A DNA stretch of 64,000 nt from Chryseobacterium geocarposphaerae (GTDB taxonomy: Bacteria; Bacteroidota; Bacteroidia; Flavobacteriales; Weeksellaceae), in the NCBI RefSeq assembly GCF_002797535.1, contig NZ_PGFD01000001.1, positions 1,984,001-2,048,000 on the forward strand. The letters run 5' to 3'. Both the position numbers and the translations under genes were made by a program. Positions within the stretch are counted from its first letter, which is position 1. Each line of letters begins with the position of its first letter. The notes beneath the pieces are model-generated. The model had not been told where the DNA came from. It worked only from the letters and a program-made list of their open reading frames with translations, and did not search any database. Positions 42,196 through 52,397 of the stretch are shown one piece after another.

Positions 42196-45100
42196 TTCAT
42201 AAAGTTCGACACTACAGAATCCGGTAACAATTTCTTAGAAGAATGGAACCTATTGTTTTTAGCTTTAAATAAGTTAAAACGTTTGGTCATATCATTTTTA
42301 GCAGATTCGTTATTTATCAAATCTTCGTCAAGATTAGGCTGCAGTTCGAACAATTGATTATCTACAAAATGGTATTTTCGATATACATAGTCAATCAGCT
42401 TATCTTTGGTCTCCATTAGAGGAGTTTCTTCATTATTATCTTCATCATCATTAGTCAGTCCTTTTCCGATCCATGCTACAGAAGATGGAGTATGCAGCTT
42501 ATAATTTGTTCTGTAGTAAGCCAAAATAGATGGAGCGAGATCAAAATGACTGACACGTTTTTTAAAACGTTTCGCTTCTTTTAATAAAGGCGAGTAAATA
42601 ATCAAAGGAACATGATACCTGTCAATTTTTGTTTCAAAAGGAATTTCCGGCATACTATGATCTCCGGTAATCACAAAAATTGTATTATTGAAATCCTGAC
42701 GCTTTTTATAGTTTTCAAAAAATTTCTGTAGTGCATCGTCAAGATTGAGCACAGAAACCAGCTGCTTTCTGTTTTCTAACGCCCATTTTTTCTGTGATGC
42801 TGAAATCTGACCTGACTGCAGCCTTTTATCAAACAGCTGTTCGTAATATTTTGAATTGTTAATTAAAAACGGATTATGAGTTGAAAGCGTAAGAAGCATA
42901 TTAAAGTAAGGCTGATTCTGCATCTTCTGCACTTCCAACATTTTTCCGAAAATTGCCTGATCTTCATATCCCCAACTTTCACCGTTATTCTGAGGTAACT
43001 TACGATAGGGAGCTTTAAACAACTGCTGATCTATGATATGATCTACTTTACTATACTCTAAAAACTCTCTCATACGGTCAAAAGAAGAATTTCCGCCGTA
43101 ATAAAAGCCGGTTTCAAATCCGTTCTTTTTCAGAATATTGAATAGGTTGAAATGTTCAGGAGTTTTCTCAATTTCCAGAAATCCGTTTTTTCCAAAAGGC
43201 AAAGAGCCTGTAAGAGTAGGAATTGCTCCAAATGTTCTTCCTGATGAGCTCAAATTAAATTCCCAATATAAACTTTCACCTGCCAAAGAGTCTATAAATG
43301 GTGTGAAATTACCAACATACCCGTTAGGCGAGCTGTAAGCATGACCAAGCCCTTCTACCGTAATGAATACTAAGTTTGGAGCTGTTGCTGCCTGATTAAG
43401 ATAAGCACCTAAAAAGTCTTTGGTCTTTTCTTTTCTCCAGAACGGAAATGCCTGATTGAGCATTTCAGGATCTGCCGCTAATGTTTCTGAACCATTAATA
43501 AGGTCTGATATTTCCGGATGGTCACTGATAAAATTCTCAGTATTCGAAGTAAGAAAATAAGCCCATTTACTTTGTCCTGCTTTTTGTTCAAATTCGTTTT
43601 CATTTTTTGCCTCTAAAGAGAACAAAGTGTCTTTGGGAATAAAAAATGCCGATAACCCTATCACCAAAGTAATTGCACCTATATAAAATGATTTAAAACT
43701 TGATTTGGCTGCAAACCAGAAAGGAATGAATATACCTACTATTAAGAGGCACATTAATGCAATATTTTTAGTATTCAGCATCCCGCTTGCCTGAAGGATC
43801 TGCTTCATCTCATCTTTACTGTAGTACAATATATCTGCCCCTAATATATTATGAGACTCAAAGAAATATAAAAACAGTACATATTGAACGACTACAATCG
43901 CTGTACAAAGTATAATTATTAAAGTTTTAGCCCATTTTTCTTTTATAAAGTTCAGAATCAAATACAAGATCCCCATTCCGAAAATAATCTGGAATACAAA
44001 CAGTATATTATTTACGAAAAGGCTTTTTATTAGTAAAAAAGTGTCAAAGGTTTTAAAATTATACCGGTACCAACCCCATTCTGCCAATACTCCTAACAAA
44101 AATAAAAACAGAAATACTACAGCAAATACTCCCCACTGTCTAAGTCCAAGTTTAAATATGGCCACAACACGCTTCTTCCATGGTAAGTTTTTATCTTCCT
44201 GGCTAAAGCCCTGTCTTGTCATTTCACCCCAGGCATGGGATTTTTTAAAATAATCTACAAAACCTTTCACTCCTGCTTTTACCACTACCGGATGAAAATA
44301 GAAAGGTTCTATTACGGCCGTAAAAATTAAGGTAAGAAAATCCTTTCTTTTGGTATAGACCTGCCTGCTTATAAGATCTACAAGAATGGCATAGATGGAA
44401 TAAAGGATCCCGGTGGAGATGACTAATGCAAAAAGTACCATAAAGAACGGCCAGTTGACTATTCCAAGAATTAGAAAAATAAAGAATATAATAATTCCTG
44501 AAAATTCTACCAATGGACCTAAAAATTCAAAGAAGAACCAATATGGAAGACTTACCATTCCCAATTTCCCATAATTAGGATTGAACATAAGCTTTCTATG
44601 CTTCCACAGGGTTTCCATTGTGCCGCGCATCCAACGGTTTCGTTGTTTTTTCAGAATATCTTTGGTTTCCGGTACTTCCGTCCAACACAAAGGATCCGGG
44701 ATATTCACAACTTCATAGGGTTCTTTCTTTTCTTCCATGTACCTTCTCATCCGCACTACCAGCTCCATATCTTCTCCAACGGTATTTCTGTCATATCCTC
44801 CGCAAGCCAATACAATACTTCTGTCGAAGGCTCCGAAAGCCCCTGAGATCAAAATCAGTCCTGATGCTCTGGACCACGCCATACGACCTAATACAAATGC
44901 TCTGATATATTCTAATGCCTGACTTCTTCCCAGCCAGGTTTTAGGGATATTCACATCGGTAACTTTACCATTTTCTATTTTACAATTGTTTGCTAATCGG
45001 ATTACTCCTCCACAAGCAATTACTTTTTTATCAGTCTGCTCAAGGAATGGTTTTGCCAGCCTTAGAACTGCATCCTGCTCAAGAATACAATCAACATCTA

Positions 45101-45614
45101 TACATACAATATATTCTCCGGAAGAAATATTGACTCCCACATTCAAAGCATCGGCTTTTCCTCCGTTTTCTTTATCTACAACAATAAGCTTTTTAAAAGC
45201 CGGATTTTTACTTTTATAAATTCCACGAGTCGGTTTTGTTTCGATATCTCCCTGTACAAAGAAGGAAACGGATTCCAGTTCATATGCCTGAATCAGCTTT
45301 TCCATGGAATCGTCTTTGCTTCCATCATTGACAATAATTATTTCCAGGTTATGATAATAGAGCGACAATAGGGATCTTACATTATCAACAATGGTCATCC
45401 CTTCATTGTATGCAGGAGCAATAAGACTGAAAACTGGAGCATTCGGATTGGCAGCGATGATACTGTAATCTGTAAAAGTATTCTCATTTTTATACCGTAC
45501 AACAGCTCCGAATGCATAAATTCCTATCCAGGCATAGATGAGAAAAACAGCTGCCGAATAGAGTAAAAACAGCCAAATAACAATCTCATAAATAATATGG
45601 GAGAATTCTATCAT
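42174..45614 (-). CDS. Fusion of processive GT2 synthase and LtaS-like phosphotransferase/sulfatase domain
   Basis: The 1146-residue inner-membrane protein has a GT2 domain (residues about 60-340) with IIIVNDGS (Asp97), DVDC (Asp173, Asp175), GEDMEL (Asp282) and QRNRW (324-328), the motif set of processive beta-glycan synthases such as PgaC/BcsA. About ten membrane segments follow between residues 355 and 660. The C-terminal part (from about 745) is an alkaline-phosphatase-superfamily domain: LVFITVEGLG (Glu754), SSGRTFGA (Thr794), STHNPF (His913) and TGDHSM (Asp985, His986), the arrangement of LtaS/phosphoglycerol transferases. It may make a glycan and decorate it with a phospho-group, in one chain. 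Polymer and donor are unknown. Four bases overlap the HEAT gene. Confidence 0.85.
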   Translation of the reverse strand: MIEFSHIIYEIVIWLFLLYSAAVFLIYAWIGIYAFGAVVRYKNENTFTDYSIIAANPNAPVFSLIAPAYNEGMTIVDNVRSLLSLYYHNLEIIIVNDGSKDDSMEKLIQAYELESVSFFVQGDIETKPTRGIYKSKNPAFKKLIVVDKENGGKADALNVGVNISSGEYIVCIDVDCILEQDAVLRLAKPFLEQTDKKVIACGGVIRLANNCKIENGKVTDVNIPKTWLGRSQALEYIRAFVLGRMAWSRASGLILISGAFGAFDRSIVLACGGYDRNTVGEDMELVVRMRRYMEEKKEPYEVVNIPDPLCWTEVPETKDILKKQRNRWMRGTMETLWKHRKLMFNPNYGKLGMVSLPYWFFFEFLGPLVEFSGIIIFFIFLILGIVNWPFFMVLFALVISTGILYSIYAILVDLISRQVYTKRKDFLTLIFTAVIEPFYFHPVVVKAGVKGFVDYFKKSHAWGEMTRQGFSQEDKNLPWKKRVVAIFKLGLRQWGVFAVVFLFLFLLGVLAEWGWYRYNFKTFDTFLLIKSLFVNNILFVFQIIFGMGILYLILNFIKEKWAKTLIIILCTAIVVVQYVLFLYFFESHNILGADILYYSKDEMKQILQASGMLNTKNIALMCLLIVGIFIPFWFAAKSSFKSFYIGAITLVIGLSAFFIPKDTLFSLEAKNENEFEQKAGQSKWAYFLTSNTENFISDHPEISDLINGSETLAADPEMLNQAFPFWRKEKTKDFLGAYLNQAATAPNLVFITVEGLGHAYSSPNGYVGNFTPFIDSLAGESLYWEFNLSSSGRTFGAIPTLTGSLPFGKNGFLEIEKTPEHFNLFNILKKNGFETGFYYGGNSSFDRMREFLEYSKVDHIIDQQLFKAPYRKLPQNNGESWGYEDQAIFGKMLEVQKMQNQPYFNMLLTLSTHNPFLINNSKYYEQLFDKRLQSGQISASQKKWALENRKQLVSVLNLDDALQKFFENYKKRQDFNNTIFVITGDHSMPEIPFETKIDRYHVPLIIYSPLLKEAKRFKKRVSHFDLAPSILAYYRTNYKLHTPSSVAWIGKGLTNDDEDNNEETPLMETKDKLIDYVYRKYHFVDNQLFELQPNLDEDLINNESAKNDMTKRFNLFKAKNNRFHSSKKLLPDSVVSNFMNKKIPKP

Positions 45615-46684
45615 ATTTTTTCCTGTAATGCGTGTTTAATAATCTGAACCAATTGAGGACATGAAGCATCATTTTCAATGATTTCAAGAAGATAATCATG
45701 ATATCCTAAAGCAAGAAGTGCTTCAGCTGCAGCAATCTTTACTCCCGGAAGATTCGTTCCGTTCAGTTTTTCCTTATAAAAATCGGCACAACGAGGATCG
45801 TGAGACAATTTCATAGCCTTCAGTATTTCTATTTGTACTTCTAAAGGCTGCTCTTCATAGATTTCTTTAAACTCGGCAATGGTAGAGGAAGTTTCCAGTG
45901 CCTGCAATGCTTTTACCGTTTCTATACGAACATCAATAGCCGGATGCATTAGTAACGCTTGTGCTTTATCATAAAAAGCCAGCATCTGGAATTTTCTCAG
46001 CAACCTCAATGCAAAAATAATCACTGAAGTATTCTGGCTGTCTAACCAAACATTTACAACCTGCTGACACTGATCTGGATCTAGATTGATAGACCGGAGT
46101 AAACGAAGCTGCTGCCAGTCTGAGATTATATAAGTAAAGTCATTAAGAAAATGTAACCCCTGAAATCCTTTAAAAACTACCATTGCATACTGAGCCTCCT
46201 GATATACCTGAGGAGAAGGATGCTTAAGGAATGGCATAATTTTAGGAACTGCTGATTCTACTTTCATCGCTGTAAGCTCCTGTATACCTTCTGCAATAAG
46301 ATGAGGCTTTTTTTGTCCTAACTTTTTGAAGGCTTCTTTCTGAAGGTTATAATCCGTAAAAATTTTTTTGATCTCATCCTGTGCTCCTCCGGAAAATTTT
46401 TTCTCGGAAGCCACCAATCTTTCTAAAAACAGATTTCTGAATGAGGATTCCCGGGAATAGGTATTAAAGATTTCATTATCTTTTTGGTCTTCGGGGCCAT
46501 ACACAATCGCTTCTGAAACTTTTTCATCTATCATTTCAGACCATTGATGAATATGATTCAGGGTTTTATACTGATAGAAGCTGTATGAGAGTACGACTAT
46601 AATTAATATAAGTACCAATATTAATATTCCTAAAAAAGTAAGGAACAGCTCATGTACCGAAACATATAGAAATAGTGTGGTCAT
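45611..46684 (-). CDS. Membrane-anchored HEAT-repeat protein
   Basis: The 357-residue protein has one transmembrane helix (residues about 12-36, LTFLGILILVLILIIVVLSYS) and a cytoplasmic helical solenoid of HEAT-type repeats from about residue 110 to 350 (AVPKIMPFLKHPSPQVYQEAQYAMVV, ALLMHPAIDVRIETVKALQAL, KIAAAEALLALGYHDYLLEII). No catalytic residues are seen. HEAT solenoids are usually protein-binding scaffolds. Encoded between a stand-alone receiver and the GT2 fusion, with four-base overlap to the latter, it could pass the receiver's state to the synthase at the membrane. Confidence 0.82.
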   Translation of the reverse strand: MTTLFLYVSVHELFLTFLGILILVLILIIVVLSYSFYQYKTLNHIHQWSEMIDEKVSEAIVYGPEDQKDNEIFNTYSRESSFRNLFLERLVASEKKFSGGAQDEIKKIFTDYNLQKEAFKKLGQKKPHLIAEGIQELTAMKVESAVPKIMPFLKHPSPQVYQEAQYAMVVFKGFQGLHFLNDFTYIISDWQQLRLLRSINLDPDQCQQVVNVWLDSQNTSVIIFALRLLRKFQMLAFYDKAQALLMHPAIDVRIETVKALQALETSSTIAEFKEIYEEQPLEVQIEILKAMKLSHDPRCADFYKEKLNGTNLPGVKIAAAEALLALGYHDYLLEIIENDASCPQLVQIIKHALQEKI

Positions 46685-46689
46685 TTTTT

Positions 46690-47046
46690 CTATTTAGCGG
46701 TGAGTCTTTTTATACGTAGTATTAATTCATTAGGACTAAAAGGCTTTACCATAAAATCTGAAGCGCCTAAATCGAAGGCCTCCAATACCACTTCTTCCTG
46801 TCCTAAACTGGAAAGCATGATCACCGGTATTTTTTTACCGAACGATCTTACTGCCGCAAGTATTTCCGTACCTGAAGCAAAAGGCATCATAATGTCTGTA
46901 ATGATGAGGTCTATTTCTCTTTCTTTAATGGCATCAATAGCGTCTTTACCATTGCGTGTAACCACTACTTCGTACCCTTCTTTCAAGAGTTTGTGTTCTA
47001 TTGTTTTTAATATCAGCTCATCATCTTCAGCAATCAAGATTAACAT
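46690..47046 (-). CDS. Stand-alone response-regulator receiver domain
   Basis: The 118-residue protein is a single receiver: LILIAEDDE (acidic pocket), LIITDIMMP with phospho-acceptor Asp51, VIMLSS (Ser in the switch position) and FMVKPFS (conserved Lys). There is no DNA-binding or enzymatic output, so it must act by protein contact. It lies 20 bases after the hybrid kinase gene and 5 bases before the HEAT gene. The kinase HPt domain is the likely phosphate donor. Confidence 0.93.
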   Translation of the reverse strand: MLILIAEDDELILKTIEHKLLKEGYEVVVTRNGKDAIDAIKEREIDLIITDIMMPFASGTEILAAVRSFGKKIPVIMLSSLGQEEVVLEAFDLGASDFMVKPFSPNELILRIKRLTAK

Positions 47047-47066
47047 ACTTTATTTATTTTTAGTTT

Positions 47067-50000
47067 TTATTGATTTATTAGTTTATTTATTAAGTTTTCT
47101 CCTCTTGTTATTTCCTCCATTATGTCAGCTTCCATTACCGTGTAATCAGAATTCTGATCTATATTTTTTTCCCAGTCTGCTGCTAATTGTGCCAGTTTGA
47201 ATAAACCGGCGGTTCCGGAAGTTCCCTTTAATTTATGTAAAAAGGCCTTGGCTGCATCCAAATCCCTTTCTTCCGCAATCTTTTTTAGTTTTTCTGAGGA
47301 CTGGGTAAGCTCCTGAATGACCAAATTTAAGAAGAATGTTTTAAACCCTTCATCGTCTCCGATCTGCTCTTTCAGCATATCCATATTCAGATATTCTTCA
47401 ATCGGTAGATCATCCTCTTTTGTTGCTTCTCCTTGTTCATGAGCCAAATATTTTTTCAGCATATTCAGAAGATCATTCTGTCTAAGAGGTTTAGGCAGAA
47501 AATCTGACATTCCAGATTCTAAGCATTTTTCTTTTTCCCCCGTAATGTTTCCTGCGGTTACCCCAATAATCGGAACGTTTTTATAATCTGGCAATAAACG
47601 GATGTGTTTTGTTGCTTCAATTCCGTCCATTACCGGCATCTGAACATCCATCAGAATAAGATCAAAAACCTGCTGCTTGCATTGATCCAAAGCTTCTTGT
47701 CCATTCATTACCTCAACCAATTCTGCATTAGGAGTAAGTGAACTCATCATTCTTAAGTTGAGTGCCATATTCACAGGATTATCATCTGCCAGTAATACTC
47801 TAAGAGGCTGGGTGAATACAGATTGGTCGATATCCTTTTTAGCAACCGGGATTTCAGAATTCTTTTTGGTATGTTGAATTGCCCGGCTTAATGCTGTATA
47901 GAGTTCGTCAGATTTAATAGGTTTTAATAAACAGTATGATTTTTCGTCTTGTCGGAAAGAGGAAATCACTTCATGTTCTTCTGAAGAAGTATGAAGCACA
48001 ATAAGAGGAGTCATTTCACCCTGTTTTTTAAACAATTCCTTTATTTTTTCTATCGTTTCAAGTCCGGATAATATCGGCATATGATAATCCATCAGAATCA
48101 CATCAAAACGTTCACCTTGCATCAAAAGCTGAATAGCTTCCAGTCCGTTTGCTGCTAATTCGGATTTTATATTTTTATATTCCAGCATGTGCTTAAGGAT
48201 CATTCTGTTATTTTCATTATCATCCACAATAAGCACACGTTCTATTTCTAAATCTGAAATATCTTCAATATCTTCTATCTCATAAGGAATTTCAAGATCA
48301 AAGAAGAATACGGAACCCTCTCCTATTTTGCTGGTCAGTGACAGATTACTTCCCATATATTTCAGGATATTGTTGGAAATAGTAAGTCCAAGACCTGTTC
48401 CTCCATATTTTTTACTTACCGAACTGTCTTCTTGGGTAAAGGCATCAAAAATACGCTGCTGTTTTTCCAAAGGAATTCCTATTCCTGTATCTCTTACAGA
48501 AAAACGAATTGTGATCATCTTCTCGTCATTCTTCAGTTTTTCAATCTTAAGCTCGATTTCTCCCTGTCCTGTAAATTTCACAGCATTTCCCAACAGATTG
48601 ATCAGTACCTGCTTGATTCGCGATTCATCCAGCCATAGTGTTCTCGGTAATCCCTGCTCTATATTCAGAAGCAGCTCCAGATCTTTCCTTTGCGCCTGAT
48701 ACAGCACTACATTTACGACCTGGTTTGCCAGATCATAGATGTTATATTTATCAATTAACAGTTCCAGCTTGCCCGATTCTATTTTGGAGAAATCAAGGAT
48801 ATCGTTGATGATGTTTAGCAGACTATTCCCTGATTCGTTGATATAATTCAGATACTGAACCTGTGTTTCATTTAACGGAGTTTTTAGCAAAAGATCTGAG
48901 AACCCTATCACTCCATTCAGAGGGGTACGGATTTCATGACTCATATTGGCCAGAAATTCAGATTTTGCTTTGCTTGCCAAGTCAGCAAGCTGCTTTGCTT
49001 TTTTCAGCTCTTCATTAATTTTTACTGAACTTGTAATATTCTGTGTAAAAATAATCACCCCACCTGTTTCACCGTCATTCATATTCCAAGGAATGACTTC
49101 CCAATTAAAATGCTGAGGTTCATCAAATCCTACGATCTCAAATACCTGGTTTTCATTTTTATATGGAATACCCTTTAATGCATCTGCATAGATCTTTCTT
49201 CTTTCTTCCGGTACATTAGGATAAATACTAAATAGATTTTTGCCAATAATATCCTGGGTTTCCTGATGAAACTCTTCCTTCCACCTTTTGCTTACTGAAA
49301 CATGATTCAGATCTTTATCAAACATTGCAACCGCTGCAGGTACATTATTAACAAAAGACTGAAGCATAGCTTCTTTACGTTCCAGTTCCAGATATGTTTT
49401 TTTAGCTTCATCAATATCCTGAATAATCCCGAAAATCCTTACACAATCATCTCCCTCAAATTCAGGAATTCCCTTTACTCTTACCCAAATAATTGTTCCA
49501 TTTGCTCTCTTAAGCTGAAATTCTTCATCAAAAGAAATACCTTTTTCTATTGCTCTTGTCAGCAAAAACCTCATCCTTTTTTCACTTTCCCTTTCATAAA
49601 ATGCAATCAGGTTCTCAAAATCCGGAGTAAAGTTTTTATCGACTTTATAAATCTCCTTTGTCGATTCCGACCACAGCATTACACGTGATTTAAGATTCAT
49701 TTCCCAGCCTCCCACCTGAGCGACAGAACTCGTTTGTTCCAGTATTTTTTTTGTATTGATTAAATCTCTTTCCAGCTGTATACGTTCAGTCATATTGAGC
49801 GCGGTACTTACTACATATGGAGCACCTGTTTCGTCAGTCTCTACCATATTGTGGTACATCCAGTAGATCTGCTCCCCATCTTTTGCCTGAAGAATCATCA
49901 TCCCCGAATCTTCTTTATTAGCGGTGATACGTAATAAATACTGATCCAGTAACCCCCGATGATCAGCAGGTACCAAATCTTTTAGGTTTAAAGAAGTAAC

Positions 50001-50981
50001 CTCATCTTTGGCATATTTCAAAACTTCCCGCCCTTTTTCATTAACGGACAGAATATTGCCTTCCATATCATGCATGCTCATCAACCCAATGGCATTTTCA
50101 AAAAAGTTTCTGAATCTTCTTTCCGAGCTTTCCAATTTCTGGCGTTCCTGTCTTTCCTGGGTAATGTTTCTCCCAAAGCAGAAAATTTCTGTTTTCCCTA
50201 TATTCTGCTTGAGTTGCCATTCTATAATTATTGCTTCAGTTTCAGAGATTGTGGTATAAGTAGTGTAATCTATACCAATTTCATTTCCAGGCAGATCTCT
50301 GCATAATTCCCTCAGCTTTTCATTATTTTCTCCCAAAAGACTAATAAAATCTTTTTCAATGGCGAGATTTTTATTGATATGAAAAGCATTTTCAAATGCA
50401 GGATTTACATTCTTCAATCTAAATCCGTTATCTAAAACACAAATGATGTTATTGGTAATCGTAAAGGTTTCAGAGAAATATTCTGCCTGAATATTTTTCC
50501 TTTTGCTTATCAATATTTTGGTAACTGCCTCACCCAGTTTTTTCAAGGAATGTATCTGCTTCTCGGAAAGGGTTTTAGGTTTGTAGTCTATTACACAGAT
50601 GGTTCCCAATATAAAACCCATATCATCAATCAAAGGAACTCCCGCATAAAAACGGATTCCTCCTTCTCTGATAATCTGGTTAGAAGAGGAACGATCATCT
50701 AAAAAAGTATCGTTAATCACCAACACTTCTCTATCCATGATCGTATATTGGCAAACCGTGTCTCTACGGGCTACAAAATCCAGAGAAATTCCCACGCAGC
50801 TTTGGATGGTCTGTGTTTCCAGCTCCATCATAGCAATTAATGAAGCCGGACAATCGGCAATAAGGCAAGCTGCCTCTGCAAATACATCCAGGTCTGGATC
50901 TTTTCCCAGATTTAAAAGATCATATATCTTCAATCTTTCCAATCTTTCTGCTTCATTTTCAGGAACAGGATATTTATTCAT
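47067..50981 (-). CDS. Hybrid histidine kinase: GAF, four PAS, kinase, two receivers, HPt
   Basis: The 1304-residue protein has no membrane segment. Domains in order: GAF about 15-160, PAS at about 165-275, 285-400, 415-525 and 540-655, dimerisation domain with His682 (NMSHEIRTPLNG), ATPase domain with N799 region (INLLGNAVKF), DTGIGIP and GGTGLGL, receiver 1 with Asp965 (VILMDYHMP), receiver 2 with Asp1112 (LILMDVQMP), and an HPt domain with His1249 (FLHKLKGTSGTAGL). It senses a cytoplasmic or redox-type signal by GAF/PAS and can pass phosphate through a complete relay to the neighbouring single receiver. It heads a four-gene operon that ends in the GT2-LtaS-like fusion. Confidence 0.93.
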   Translation of the reverse strand: MNKYPVPENEAERLERLKIYDLLNLGKDPDLDVFAEAACLIADCPASLIAMMELETQTIQSCVGISLDFVARRDTVCQYTIMDREVLVINDTFLDDRSSSNQIIREGGIRFYAGVPLIDDMGFILGTICVIDYKPKTLSEKQIHSLKKLGEAVTKILISKRKNIQAEYFSETFTITNNIICVLDNGFRLKNVNPAFENAFHINKNLAIEKDFISLLGENNEKLRELCRDLPGNEIGIDYTTYTTISETEAIIIEWQLKQNIGKTEIFCFGRNITQERQERQKLESSERRFRNFFENAIGLMSMHDMEGNILSVNEKGREVLKYAKDEVTSLNLKDLVPADHRGLLDQYLLRITANKEDSGMMILQAKDGEQIYWMYHNMVETDETGAPYVVSTALNMTERIQLERDLINTKKILEQTSSVAQVGGWEMNLKSRVMLWSESTKEIYKVDKNFTPDFENLIAFYERESEKRMRFLLTRAIEKGISFDEEFQLKRANGTIIWVRVKGIPEFEGDDCVRIFGIIQDIDEAKKTYLELERKEAMLQSFVNNVPAAVAMFDKDLNHVSVSKRWKEEFHQETQDIIGKNLFSIYPNVPEERRKIYADALKGIPYKNENQVFEIVGFDEPQHFNWEVIPWNMNDGETGGVIIFTQNITSSVKINEELKKAKQLADLASKAKSEFLANMSHEIRTPLNGVIGFSDLLLKTPLNETQVQYLNYINESGNSLLNIINDILDFSKIESGKLELLIDKYNIYDLANQVVNVVLYQAQRKDLELLLNIEQGLPRTLWLDESRIKQVLINLLGNAVKFTGQGEIELKIEKLKNDEKMITIRFSVRDTGIGIPLEKQQRIFDAFTQEDSSVSKKYGGTGLGLTISNNILKYMGSNLSLTSKIGEGSVFFFDLEIPYEIEDIEDISDLEIERVLIVDDNENNRMILKHMLEYKNIKSELAANGLEAIQLLMQGERFDVILMDYHMPILSGLETIEKIKELFKKQGEMTPLIVLHTSSEEHEVISSFRQDEKSYCLLKPIKSDELYTALSRAIQHTKKNSEIPVAKKDIDQSVFTQPLRVLLADDNPVNMALNLRMMSSLTPNAELVEVMNGQEALDQCKQQVFDLILMDVQMPVMDGIEATKHIRLLPDYKNVPIIGVTAGNITGEKEKCLESGMSDFLPKPLRQNDLLNMLKKYLAHEQGEATKEDDLPIEEYLNMDMLKEQIGDDEGFKTFFLNLVIQELTQSSEKLKKIAEERDLDAAKAFLHKLKGTSGTAGLFKLAQLAADWEKNIDQNSDYTVMEADIMEEITRGENLINKLINQ

Positions 50982-51166
50982 ACAGTATAAGTTTGTATTT
51001 TATTCAATTTAAGCATTAAAATTAAACATTAAAAATTGTAAAAAGACTAAAAATTCATTCTAGAAAATATCAAAATATTTTTATGAAACATAATTTCTCA
51101 ATTTTCTATAAAAATAAGGAATTAAAAAATATCACCAGTATCAATCATCATCATGACCCTTTGCAC

Positions 51167-51194
51167 AAAAAAATCTGTAGTTTCCCACAGATTT
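51167..51194 (-). terminator. Terminator of cluster B
   Basis: On the minus strand, AAATCTGT (51194-51187) pairs with ACAGATTT (51178-51171), and a T run reaches to 51167. It lies 22 bases after the stop codon of the PglE-like gene and closes cluster B. Confidence 0.82.
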
Positions 51195-51215
51195 CTAGTA
51201 TTAATGCTAAATATT

Positions 51216-52349
51216 TTAGTTAAAGAAATTTTTTATCACATTGGCGATCCTTTCACGATCCTTGTCAGACAAATTAGAGCCCGAAGGCAAACACAGTCCA
51301 TTATTGAATAATTCTTCCGCAACATTTTCACCGTAGTATGGAGCATCTGCAAAGACCGGCTGCAAATGCATTGGTTTCCACAAAGGGCGAGATTCAATAT
51401 TATTTTCTAACAATGCCAATCGTAATTCTTCACGGTTTCGTCCTGTTATTTCCGGATCAATAATAATAGCGGACAACCAATGATTGGAGTAATAATCAGA
51501 TGTTGGCTCCGAAAAGACATCGACTCCATTTATTTCACTAAATAGCTCTACATAAAATTCATGCATTTTTCTACGGGCTTCGATTCTATCTGGCAAAACT
51601 TCCATCTGTCCACGCCCAATTCCTGCAGTAATATTACTCATCCGGTAATTATATCCTATATGAGAATGCTGATAATGAGGTGCATTATCTCTTGCCTGAG
51701 TAGAAAGAAACACCGCTTTATCCTTATCTTCTTTGGTATTACAAACCAAAGCTCCTCCACCTGAAGTGGTAATAATCTTATTTCCGTTAAAGGACAGAAT
51801 CCCGAAATTTCCCAAAGTTCCGCAAGCCTGTTTTTTGTATTTTGAGCCTAGTGCTTCTGCTGCATCTTCAATCACCGGAATATCATATTTTGCTGCGATT
51901 TCATTAATCTCTTCCATTTTTGCAGGCATTCCATATAAATGCACAACAATGATCGCTTTTGGCTTTTTCCCTTTCTGAATTCGGTCTTCAATAGCTTCCT
52001 GTAATACTTTCGGGCACATATTCCATGTCTCTTTTTCTGAGTCTAAGAATACGGGAGTCGCTCCGCAATAGGTTATGGGATTGGCTGAAGCAACAAAGGA
52101 AAATGTAGAAGTAAGGACTTCATCATCTTGTGTCACATTCAACATCACCAATGCCAAATGGATTGCGGAAGTAGCAGAATTTAATACCACCAATTCATGG
52201 TTATTCCCTAAGCATTTTTTTAAATCCTGTTCGAAACCATCAATATTTTCTCCAATTGAAGTTACCCAATTTTTCTCAAAAGCATCCTTTACATAAAAAA
52301 GTTCTTTTCCTGAAAGATGGGGTGAAGAAAGCCATATTTTATCCTGCAT
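51216..52349 (-). CDS. pglE: PglE-like UDP-sugar 4-aminotransferase (DegT family)
   Basis: The 377-residue PLP enzyme strongly resembles PglE of Campylobacter: SSPHLSGKELFYV opening, NSATSAIHLAL, IEDAAEALGSKYKKQACGT, SFNGNKIITTSGGGALV with the PLP lysine, STQARDNAPHYQH and GYNYRMSNITAGIGRGQMEVL. PglE turns UDP-4-keto-6-deoxy-GlcNAc into the 4-amino sugar, a step to bacillosamine-type sugars. It follows the PglC-like transferase gene by 48 bases, matching the pathway. The matching 4,6-dehydratase (PglF) was not seen in the window. Confidence 0.9.
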   Translation of the reverse strand: MQDKIWLSSPHLSGKELFYVKDAFEKNWVTSIGENIDGFEQDLKKCLGNNHELVVLNSATSAIHLALVMLNVTQDDEVLTSTFSFVASANPITYCGATPVFLDSEKETWNMCPKVLQEAIEDRIQKGKKPKAIIVVHLYGMPAKMEEINEIAAKYDIPVIEDAAEALGSKYKKQACGTLGNFGILSFNGNKIITTSGGGALVCNTKEDKDKAVFLSTQARDNAPHYQHSHIGYNYRMSNITAGIGRGQMEVLPDRIEARRKMHEFYVELFSEINGVDVFSEPTSDYYSNHWLSAIIIDPEITGRNREELRLALLENNIESRPLWKPMHLQPVFADAPYYGENVAEELFNNGLCLPSGSNLSDKDRERIANVIKNFFN

Positions 52350-52397
52350 TTTACTGTTTTAAAGTAAATTTAATTGATTTAAAGCAAAATGAGAAAA

